Of a stretch of DNA of 64,000 nucleotides, positions 57,054 through 64,000 are shown one piece after another. Position 1 is the stretch's first letter. Every line of letters starts with the position of its first letter. Source of the stretch: Mesorhizobium sp. M7A.F.Ca.US.008.03.1.1 (GTDB lineage: Bacteria; Pseudomonadota; Alphaproteobacteria; Rhizobiales; Rhizobiaceae). The translations under genes and the position numbers were made by a program. Where the stretch lies: positions 124,001 to 188,000 of the forward strand of contig NZ_RZRU01000004.1 of assembly GCF_003997495.1 (NCBI RefSeq). Direction: 5' to 3'. Under the pieces are notes generated by a model, which had not been told where the DNA came from, made no database searches, and was given only the letters and a program-made list of their open reading frames with translations.

Positions 57054-58115
57054 ATGGCTCAAGCTCAGGAATTCGAGAAGGTTCTCTCGAGCAGCGACAC
57101 AAGCGTTGCCGCTTTTGACGAGCACAAATCGGCCGTCAAGCGCATCCAGCATTTCCTGCATTCAACGCCGGCCGCGGTGCCGCTGATCGTGCTGGTTCTG
57201 GCGATCATCGTCTTCGGCATCACCATCGGAGGACGGTTCTTTTCGTCCTACACGCTGACGCTTATCCTGCAGCAGATCGCCATCATCGGCATTCTGGGCG
57301 CTGCGCAGACATTGGTCATCCTGACCGCAGGCATCGACCTGTCGATTGGCGTGATCATGGTGATTTCAGCGGTGATCATGGGCAATTGCGCTGTCAGCTA
57401 CGGCATGCCGAGCGCGCTCGCAGTGGCGATCGGGCTTGCCGCCGGCGCGGCCTGCGGTCTGCTCAATGGGGTGCTTGTCGCCTACATGAAGCTGCCACCC
57501 TTCATCGTGACGCTTGGCACCTGGAACATCGTCATGGCCACGAACTTCATTTATTCGGCCAACGAGACGATCCGCGACACCGACGTCGACACCCAGGCGC
57601 CGTTGCTGCATCTCTTTGCCATCAGTTTCAAGGTCGGCACGGCGGTGCTGACGCTCGGTGTCATTGCCACGGTCGTGCTCGTTATGGTCCTGTGGTACGT
57701 GCTCAATCACACGGCATGGGGCCGCCATGTCTACGCCGTTGGCGATGATCAGGAGGCGGCGAAGCTGTCGGGCATCCAGACCAAGAAGGTGCTGATGACG
57801 GTCTACACCCTTGCCGGGCTGATCGCCGCTTTCGCTGCCTGGGTCTCCATCGGCCGCAACGGTTCGATCTCGCCGTCAGCCGCCGTCACCGACTACAATC
57901 TGCAGGCGATCACCGCGACGGTGATCGGCGGCATTTCCCTCTTCGGCGGACGCGGCTCGATCCTGGGCACGCTGTTCGGCGCGATGATCGTCGGCGTCGT
58001 CTCCATGGGCCTCAACATGCTTGGCGCCGATCCGCAATGGAAGGTGCTGCTCACCGGTGTGCTGATCATCGGCGCCGTGGCAGTCGACCAATGGATCAGA
58101 AAGGTTTCGGCATGA
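57054..58115 (+). CDS. frcC: Sugar ABC transporter permease
   Basis: A 353-residue CUT2-family permease with about ten membrane helices. FIVTLGTWNIVMATNFIYSANETI, the EAA-like stretch VYAVGDDQEAAKLSGIQTKKV and SLFGGRGSILGTLFGAMIVG are characteristic of RbsC/FrcC. GGGGAG precedes the ATG. Its stop overlaps the frcA start (ATGA). Confidence 0.93.
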   Translation: MAQAQEFEKVLSSSDTSVAAFDEHKSAVKRIQHFLHSTPAAVPLIVLVLAIIVFGITIGGRFFSSYTLTLILQQIAIIGILGAAQTLVILTAGIDLSIGVIMVISAVIMGNCAVSYGMPSALAVAIGLAAGAACGLLNGVLVAYMKLPPFIVTLGTWNIVMATNFIYSANETIRDTDVDTQAPLLHLFAISFKVGTAVLTLGVIATVVLVMVLWYVLNHTAWGRHVYAVGDDQEAAKLSGIQTKKVLMTVYTLAGLIAAFAAWVSIGRNGSISPSAAVTDYNLQAITATVIGGISLFGGRGSILGTLFGAMIVGVVSMGLNMLGADPQWKVLLTGVLIIGAVAVDQWIRKVSA

Positions 58116-58900
58116 CCATGACCCAGGAACCCATCCTCACCGCGCGTGGCCTGGTCAAGCGCTATGGCCGTGTCACCGCCCTCGACAATGCCGACTTCGA
58201 CCTTTATCCCGGCGAAATCCTCGCCGTCATCGGCGACAACGGCGCCGGCAAGTCGTCGCTCATCAAGGCGATTTCCGGCGCGGCCGTGCCCGATGAAGGC
58301 GAGATCCGGCTCGAAGGCAAACCCGTCGCCTTCAAATCGCCGATGGAGGCCCGCGAAGCCGGTATCGAGACCGTCTACCAGAATTTGGCGCTGTCGCCGG
58401 CGCTGTCGATCGCCGACAACATGTTCCTTGGCCGCGAAATCCGCAAACCGGGCTTTCTGGGCGACTGGCTTCGTATGCTTGACCGTCCGGCGATGGAAAA
58501 GCGCGCCCGCGACAAGCTTACCGAACTTGGCCTGATGACCATCCAGAACATCAGCCAGGCTGTGGAGACTCTCTCGGGTGGCCAAAGGCAGGGCGTTGCG
58601 GTAGCGCGCGCGGCCGCCTTTGGCAGTCGTGTGGTGATCATGGACGAGCCGACAGCCGCCCTTGGCGTCAAGGAAAGCCGCCGCGTGCTCGAACTGATCC
58701 TCGACGTCAAGAAGCGCGGCCTCCCGATCGTGCTGATCTCGCACAACATGCCGCACGTCTTCGAAGTGGCCGACCGCATTCACATCCATCGGCTGGGCCG
58801 TCGCCTCTGCGTCATCGATCCCAAGCAATATACGATGTCCGATGCCGTGGCCTTCATGACCGGAGCAAAGGTTCCGCCCGAAGCAGCACTGGCGGCCTGA
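58112..58900 (+). CDS. frcA: Sugar ABC transporter ATP-binding protein
   Basis: A 262-residue single ABC domain: Walker A IGDNGAGKSSLIKAI, signature LSGGQRQGVAVAR and Walker B VVIMDEPTAALG. CUT2 ATPases such as RbsA usually have two fused ABC domains of about 500 residues; FrcA of rhizobia is a known single-domain exception, which supports the frc assignment. The start overlaps frcC; the frame is open upstream inside it. Confidence 0.93.
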   Translation: MTMTQEPILTARGLVKRYGRVTALDNADFDLYPGEILAVIGDNGAGKSSLIKAISGAAVPDEGEIRLEGKPVAFKSPMEAREAGIETVYQNLALSPALSIADNMFLGREIRKPGFLGDWLRMLDRPAMEKRARDKLTELGLMTIQNISQAVETLSGGQRQGVAVARAAAFGSRVVIMDEPTAALGVKESRRVLELILDVKKRGLPIVLISHNMPHVFEVADRIHIHRLGRRLCVIDPKQYTMSDAVAFMTGAKVPPEAALAA

Positions 58901-58908
58901 TGCAGGTC

Positions 58909-58993
58909 GCCCAAAAGTGCGTAGCGGTTTTGGGAACAACGACATGCACGAAACAGGAATTTGAAGCGCGTCGCGCGGACCGTCGTGGCGCGT
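58909..58993. repeat. Probable dispersed palindromic intergenic element
   Basis: CCCAAAA (58910-58916) and TTTTGGG (58928-58934) form a stem around GTGCGTAGCGG. GAACAACGACATGCA and a GCGCGTCGCGCG stretch follow. From memory, closely similar strings recur in intergenic regions of Rhizobiales genomes; this could not be checked. It may also act as the terminator of frcBCA. The bases 58994-59138 up to glgP hold nothing I recognise. Confidence 0.5.
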
Positions 58994-59138
58994 CACACTT
59001 CCGAACTGCCAAATTGCCGCAGGGGGCAAGCCGGTTCGGGCATGTTTAAATCGATTGAATATATAGCGGTATCGGCTAGCATGGGCTGGGAGGAGCGATG
59101 AAAGCCGGTATGATCATGGCAACCGCACGAGAGGCATC

Positions 59139-61607
59139 ATGACGAGCGCGATGACATCCGAACCCCTTCCTCCATTGCTCGAAAATCCTGATCCAAAGAC
59201 ACTCGCACGTGAAGTCTTGGTGGCCCTCAAATACAGGGTCGGCAAGGATACCACCGTCGCGACCCAGTACGACTGGCTGACCGCCTCGATCAAGGTCGTG
59301 CGCGACCGGATCGTCGATCGCTGGATGCAGGCGACGAAAGAGGCCTACGACCAGAAGGAAAAGCGCGTCTACTATCTGTCGCTGGAATTCCTCATCGGCC
59401 GCCTGATGCGCGATGCCTTCTCCAATCTGGGCCTGATGGACAACATGCGCGCGGCGCTGTCGTCGCTGGGCGTCGATCTCGATCTCATCGCCGCACTCGA
59501 GCCGGATGCCGCACTTGGCAATGGCGGCCTCGGGCGGCTTGCGGCCTGCTTCATGGAAAGCATGGCGACTGTCGACATTCCCGCGCATGGCTACGGCATC
59601 CGCTATGCCAACGGGATGTTCCGCCAGGAGATTCACGACGGCTGGCAGGTCGAACTGCCTGAGACATGGCTCGATCACGGCAATCCGTGGGAATTCGAAC
59701 GCCGTGAGCGCTCGTTCGAGGTCGGTTTCGGCGGTTCGGTAGAATCGATCACCTCGAAGGACGGGCGCCTCGAGCGCCATGTCTGGAAGCCGACCGAGCA
59801 TGTCCTGGCCGTCGCCTATGACACGCCCGTCGTCGGCTGGCGGGCCAATCGCGTCAACACGCTGCGGCTGTGGTCGGGCATGCCGGTCGATCCGATCCTG
59901 CTCGACAAGTTCAATGCCGGCGACCACATCGGCGCGCTTGCCGAAAGCAACAAGGCCGATGCCTTGTCGCGTGTGCTCTATCCCGCCGATTCCCACAAGG
60001 CCGGGCAGGAACTGCGGCTCAGGCAAGAGTACTTTTTCTCCACCGCCTCGCTGCAGGACATCGTCCAGCGCCATCTCAGCCAATATGGCGACCTGAAGTC
60101 GCTGCCCGACAAGGCTGCGATCCACCTCAACGACACCCATCCGGCCATCGCTGTGCCCGAGCTGATGCGCCTGTTGATGGATGTTCACGGCATGGATTTC
60201 GACCTCGCCTGGGATATCACCAAGCGCACCTTCGGCTACACCAACCACACGCTGCTGCCCGAAGCGCTGGAAAGCTGGCCGGTGCCGCTGTTCGAGCGGC
60301 TTTTGCCGCGCCACATGCAGATCGTCTACGCCATCAACGCCGAGGTGCTTCTGGAGGCGCGTGCCTCCAACCAGTTCTCGGACGAGCAGATCAGCCGCAT
60401 CTCGCTGATCCAGGAAAACGGCGACCGCCGGGTGCGCATGGGCAATCTGGCCTTTGTCGGCTCGCACTCGATCAACGGCGTTTCGGCGCTTCACACCGAC
60501 CTGATGAAAGAGACGGTGTTCGCCGATCTGCACAAGCTCTATCCCGATCGCATCAACAACAAGACCAACGGCATCACGCCGCGGCGCTGGCTGATCCAGT
60601 GCAATCCCGGGCTGACGTCGCTCGCCCGTGAGGCGATCGGCGACCGTTTTCTCGACGACATAGATGCCATCAAGGATCTCGATGTCTTCGCCGACGATGC
60701 CGCCTTTCGCGACAAGTTCGCCGCCGTCAAGCGCGCCAACAAGGCGCGGCTGGCCAACCTCGTCGCCGATCGGCTCGGCATCAAGGTCGATCCCTCGGCG
60801 CTGTTCGATATCCAGATCAAGCGCATCCACGAATACAAGCGCCAGCTTCTGAACATCCTCGAGGCGATCGCCCTCTACGACCAGATCCGCTCGCATCCGG
60901 AGCGTGACTGGATGCCGCGTGTAAAATTCTTCGGCGGCAAAGCGGCGCCCAGCTACCACAATGCCAAGCTGATCATCAAACTCGCCAATGACGTCGCCAA
61001 GGTCATCAACCGCGATCCGGCCGTGCGCGGTCTGCTGAAGGTGGTGTTCGTGCCGAACTACAATGTCAGCCTGGCCGAGATCATGATGCCGGCTGCCGAT
61101 CTGTCCGAGCAGATCTCGACCGCCGGCATGGAAGCGTCGGGAACCGGCAACATGAAGTTCGCGCTGAACGGCGCGTTGACCATCGGCACGCTCGACGGCG
61201 CCAATGTCGAGATCAAGGAATGCGTCGGCGACGACAACATCTTCATCTTCGGCCTGACCACCGCCGAGGTCGCCGAGCGGCGCAACAATGGCTACGATCC
61301 GCGCGCCGTCATCGAGGGATCACCCGAGCTGGCGCAAGCGGTTGCCGCTGTTTCGTCAGGCGTCTTCTCGCCGGACGATCCGGATCGTTACCGCGATCTC
61401 ATCAACGGTCTCTACAACAGCGACTGGTTCATGGTTGCCGCCGATTTCGATGCCTATGCCGCCGCCCAGCGCGAGGTCGATGCGGTCTGGCGCAACAGTC
61501 CCGACTGGTACGCCAGGGCGATCCGCAACGTTGCGCGCGTCGGCTGGTTCTCCTCCGATCGCACGATCCGCCAATATGCGAAAGAAATCTGGAACGTGCC
61601 TGTCTGA
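59139..61607 (+). CDS. glgP: Glycogen phosphorylase
   Basis: An 822-residue GT35 enzyme that releases glucose-1-phosphate from glycogen. YLSLEFLIGRLMRDAF, ALGNGGLGRLAACF, VHLNDTHPAI-like IHLNDTHPAIAVPEL and the PLP site ASGTGNMKFALNGAL (Lys near 672) are all present. Length is normal. It is followed at 107 bases by glgB and then glgC, a standard glycogen cluster. ATG 59139 is preceded by GAGAGG. Confidence 0.97.
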   Translation: MTSAMTSEPLPPLLENPDPKTLAREVLVALKYRVGKDTTVATQYDWLTASIKVVRDRIVDRWMQATKEAYDQKEKRVYYLSLEFLIGRLMRDAFSNLGLMDNMRAALSSLGVDLDLIAALEPDAALGNGGLGRLAACFMESMATVDIPAHGYGIRYANGMFRQEIHDGWQVELPETWLDHGNPWEFERRERSFEVGFGGSVESITSKDGRLERHVWKPTEHVLAVAYDTPVVGWRANRVNTLRLWSGMPVDPILLDKFNAGDHIGALAESNKADALSRVLYPADSHKAGQELRLRQEYFFSTASLQDIVQRHLSQYGDLKSLPDKAAIHLNDTHPAIAVPELMRLLMDVHGMDFDLAWDITKRTFGYTNHTLLPEALESWPVPLFERLLPRHMQIVYAINAEVLLEARASNQFSDEQISRISLIQENGDRRVRMGNLAFVGSHSINGVSALHTDLMKETVFADLHKLYPDRINNKTNGITPRRWLIQCNPGLTSLAREAIGDRFLDDIDAIKDLDVFADDAAFRDKFAAVKRANKARLANLVADRLGIKVDPSALFDIQIKRIHEYKRQLLNILEAIALYDQIRSHPERDWMPRVKFFGGKAAPSYHNAKLIIKLANDVAKVINRDPAVRGLLKVVFVPNYNVSLAEIMMPAADLSEQISTAGMEASGTGNMKFALNGALTIGTLDGANVEIKECVGDDNIFIFGLTTAEVAERRNNGYDPRAVIEGSPELAQAVAAVSSGVFSPDDPDRYRDLINGLYNSDWFMVAADFDAYAAAQREVDAVWRNSPDWYARAIRNVARVGWFSSDRTIRQYAKEIWNVPV

Positions 61608-61714
61608 TGTGATTGCATGAGGCCGCGAACAATGTGGTCCCGGGCTATGAATTGGAGTGCCAAGCTCATAGCCCTGAAAACAAACATTTGGTGCCCGGGG
61701 AGGGACGCTGCCTG

Positions 61715-63928
61715 ATGAAGAAGCCGCGCGCGACCGCTGCGACAAGCGGGCCGGACGGACTGGCGCCAGCCAGCGATGTTGCGGCGATTGTTGCCGGTAC
61801 GCACGGCGACCCGTTCGCGGTTCTTGGCGTCCATGAGGTTGGCAAAAGCCTGTTTGCCCGCTGCTTTGTTCCGAATGCCGAATTCGTCACCGCCTATACG
61901 CTGACCGGCATCATCGCGGGTGAATTGTCCAGGCGCGACGATGGCGGCTTTTTCGAAGGCAAGCTCTCGATCAGGAAGCGGCAGCCGCTGCGCTATCACG
62001 CGCGCAATGCCGGCGGCGACTGGTGGCTGACCGATCCTTATTCGTTCGGTCCGGTGCTTGGCCCGATGGACGACTACTACATCGCCCAAGGCTCGCACCT
62101 AAGGTTGTTCGACAAGCTCGGCGCCCATGTCATCGATCATGAAGGCGCTTCCGGAGTGCATTTCGCCGTCTGGGCTCCCAATGCGCGGCGCGTCTCGGTG
62201 GTCGGCGATTTCAACGAGTGGGACGGTCGCCGGCATACGATGCGTGATCGCCGCGACACCGGCATCTGGGAACTGTTCGTGCCCGACATCGGTGCCGGAC
62301 GACCCTACAAATACGAGATCATCGGCCCCGATGGCGTGAGATTGCCGCTGAAGGCCGACCCGTTCGCCTTCAAATCCGAACTGCGTCCGGCCACCGCTTC
62401 GGTCGTGGCCGTGCCGCCGGCGCATGAGTGGGGCGACGAGGCGCATCGCAGTTTCTGGCGCAATGCCGATCACCGGCGCGAAGCCATCTCGATCTACGAG
62501 GTCCATGCCGGCTCCTGGCAGCTTCACGACGACGGTACCTTCCTGTCATGGGACGAGTTGGCCGACCGGCTGATCCCCTATGTGGTCGAGACCGGTTTCA
62601 CCCATATCGAATTCATGCCGATCTCCGAACACCCCTATGACCCGTCCTGGGGCTACCAGACGACCGGCCTCTACGCGCCCTCGGCCCGCTTCGGCGACCC
62701 CGACGGCTTTGCTCGTTTCGTCGATGGCGCCCACCGCGCCGGCGTCGGTGTCATCCTCGACTGGGTGCCGGCGCATTTCCCGGTCGACGCGCATGGCCTG
62801 GCCAATTTCGACGGCACCGCGCTCTATGAGCATGCCGATCCACGCAAGGGTTTTCATCCCGACTGGAACACCGCGATCTACAATTTCGGCCGCCGCGAGG
62901 TGGTTTCGTTCCTCGTCAACAACGCGCTGTTCTGGGCCGAGAAATACCATGTCGACGGTTTGCGCGTCGACGCGGTCGCCTCGATGCTCTACCTCGACTA
63001 TTCGCGCAAGGCCGGCGAATGGATCCCCAACGAGAAGGGCGGCCGCGAGAACCTCGAGGCGGTCAGCTTCCTGCAGAAGATGAACAAGGAGGTCTACGGC
63101 CACCATCCGGGCGTCATGACCGTCGCCGAGGAATCGACCTCATGGCCGAAGGTCTCGGCGCCGGTGCATGAAGGCGGGCTGGGCTTCGGCTTCAAGTGGA
63201 ATATGGGCTTCATGCACGACACGCTGGAGTATTTCTCCAAGGAGCCCATCTTCCGCAAGCACCACCACAACGACCTCACCTTCGGCCTGACCTACGCCTT
63301 CTCGGAAAATTTCGTGCTGCCGCTCTCGCATGACGAGGTCGTGCACGGCAAAGGCACGCTGCTCGGCAAGATGGCGGGCGACGACTGGCAGAAATTCGCG
63401 ACATTGCGCGCCTACTACGCCTTCATGTGGGGGTATCCCGGCAAGAAGCTGCTGTTCATGGGGCAGGAGTTCGCGCAGCGCCGCGAATGGAGCGAGGCGC
63501 GCGCACTCGACTGGAACCTGCTGGAGTTCCGGCCGCATCGCGGCGTCTGGCAGACAGTGCGCGATCTCAACTATCTCTACCGTTCGCGTCCGGCGCTGCA
63601 TGGCCGCGACTGCGAACCGGAGGGGTTCTCCTGGCTGATCGTCGACGACAGCCAGAATTCGGTTTTTGCCTGGCTGCGCAACGCGCCGGGCGGCAGCCCG
63701 GTGGCCGTCATTTCCAATTTCACGCCGGTGCCGCGCGACAATTATCGCGTGCCGTTGCCGACGGCCGGCAAATGGCGCGAAATCATCAACACCGACGCTT
63801 CTGAATATGGCGGTTCCGGCAAGGGCAATGGCGGCATGGTCGAGGCGCGGGCGGAAGAAGGAAGCGTCTCCGCGACGATGCTCTTGCCGCCGCTGTCCAC
63901 GATCATGCTCGAGCTCGTCGCCGACTGA
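61715..63928 (+). CDS. glgB: 1,4-alpha-glucan branching enzyme
   Basis: A 737-residue GH13 enzyme that makes alpha-1,6 branches. The N1 and CBM48 parts (about 25-220; [23 protein letters not shown]) come before the catalytic barrel: [24 protein letters not shown] (nucleophile Asp near 415), VAEES (acid Glu near 470) and [15 protein letters not shown] 61715 with GGAGGGA upstream is preferred; an earlier ATG at 61613 would add 34 residues not typical of GlgB. The full-length N1 domain places it with the long proteobacterial forms. Confidence 0.96.
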   Translation: MKKPRATAATSGPDGLAPASDVAAIVAGTHGDPFAVLGVHEVGKSLFARCFVPNAEFVTAYTLTGIIAGELSRRDDGGFFEGKLSIRKRQPLRYHARNAGGDWWLTDPYSFGPVLGPMDDYYIAQGSHLRLFDKLGAHVIDHEGASGVHFAVWAPNARRVSVVGDFNEWDGRRHTMRDRRDTGIWELFVPDIGAGRPYKYEIIGPDGVRLPLKADPFAFKSELRPATASVVAVPPAHEWGDEAHRSFWRNADHRREAISIYEVHAGSWQLHDDGTFLSWDELADRLIPYVVETGFTHIEFMPISEHPYDPSWGYQTTGLYAPSARFGDPDGFARFVDGAHRAGVGVILDWVPAHFPVDAHGLANFDGTALYEHADPRKGFHPDWNTAIYNFGRREVVSFLVNNALFWAEKYHVDGLRVDAVASMLYLDYSRKAGEWIPNEKGGRENLEAVSFLQKMNKEVYGHHPGVMTVAEESTSWPKVSAPVHEGGLGFGFKWNMGFMHDTLEYFSKEPIFRKHHHNDLTFGLTYAFSENFVLPLSHDEVVHGKGTLLGKMAGDDWQKFATLRAYYAFMWGYPGKKLLFMGQEFAQRREWSEARALDWNLLEFRPHRGVWQTVRDLNYLYRSRPALHGRDCEPEGFSWLIVDDSQNSVFAWLRNAPGGSPVAVISNFTPVPRDNYRVPLPTAGKWREIINTDASEYGGSGKGNGGMVEARAEEGSVSATMLLPPLSTIMLELVAD

Positions 63929-63980
63929 ACCCATCGACACTGAGTAACATGTCGAGATCGAGTAACTTGGGAGGGTAGAA

Positions 63981-64000
63981 ATGGCAGACTTGAAACGGAC
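63981..64000 (+). CDS. Start of a gene, probably glgC (cut by the window end)
   Basis: GGGAGGG nine bases before ATG 63981 marks a start; only MADLKR and a partial codon are visible. After glgP and glgB the next gene in rhizobial glycogen clusters is usually glgC (ADP-glucose pyrophosphorylase), so this is a context guess. Confidence 0.5.

Noticed and set aside
59076-60959. Long minus-strand ORF (627 codons) across glgP
   Set aside because: Antisense of a fully recognised glycogen phosphorylase; composition is typical of GC-rich shadow frames.

Overview
The window looks like a chromosomal segment of a high-GC alphaproteobacterium of the Rhizobiales, most likely Mesorhizobium or a close relative. 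This rests on gene content read from the translations: a FrcRBCAK-type fructose ABC system, a glgP-glgB-glgC run, PpdK, a CysN-CysC (NodQ-like) fusion and QuiNAc-type O-antigen genes. It is inference; no database was searched. Most of the window (about 3.8-47.5 kb) is one large surface-polysaccharide locus.

Layout. 1-3.3 kb (minus): a partial GT9 heptosyltransferase-like gene and ppdK. 3.8-13.5 kb (plus): EPS block 1 with an initiating phosphoglycosyl transferase, a UDP-sugar 6-dehydrogenase, a uronate 4-epimerase, a GT2, a Wzx-like flippase, two methyltransferases, two GT4s and a small frame-disrupted gene. 14.1-15.2 kb: an isolated Fic gene with a repeated TTTTTGGGTA motif at its start. 15.7-23.5 kb (plus): export block with two paralogous secreted FecR-like proteins, a PHP-type tyrosine phosphatase, Wza-like and Wzc-like proteins, a TPR protein and a Wzy-like polymerase. 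23.6-34.4 kb (plus): rfbACBD (dTDP-L-rhamnose), a 1527-residue methyltransferase/GH99-like/GT4/GT2 protein, a pyruvyltransferase and two methyltransferases. 34.6-41.3 kb (minus): wzm-wzt, then an FdtB aminotransferase, a GtrB-like GT, a fused acetyltransferase/ketoisomerase, GtrA and a GtrII-like GT. 41.6-47.5 kb: a CapD/WbpM-type dehydratase, a GT2 and a small phosphoglycosyl transferase (plus), then a reductase and an O-antigen-ligase-like protein (minus), resembling the Rhizobium etli QuiNAc O-antigen initiation set. 48.0-51.6 kb: cysD, cysNC, cysQ (PAPS synthesis and PAP removal). 51.7-52.8 kb: a WbpE-like aminotransferase. 53.1-58.9 kb: divergent frcK-fucU-frcR and frcB-frcC-frcA around an operator-like palindrome. 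59.1-64.0 kb: glgP, glgB and the first codons of a probable glgC.

How it fits together (inference). Two export routes lie side by side: a Wzx/Wzy/Wza/Wzc route and an ABC (Wzm/Wzt) route. The RfbA/RfbB intermediate dTDP-4-keto-6-deoxyglucose can feed both rhamnose and the FdtA/B/C branch to a dTDP-3-acetamido-3,6-dideoxyhexose. That branch sits inside a complete GtrA/GtrB/GtrII set, which suggests a periplasmic decoration system that adds an N-acetylated 3-amino sugar. No tRNA, rRNA, CRISPR array, transposase or attachment site was recognised.
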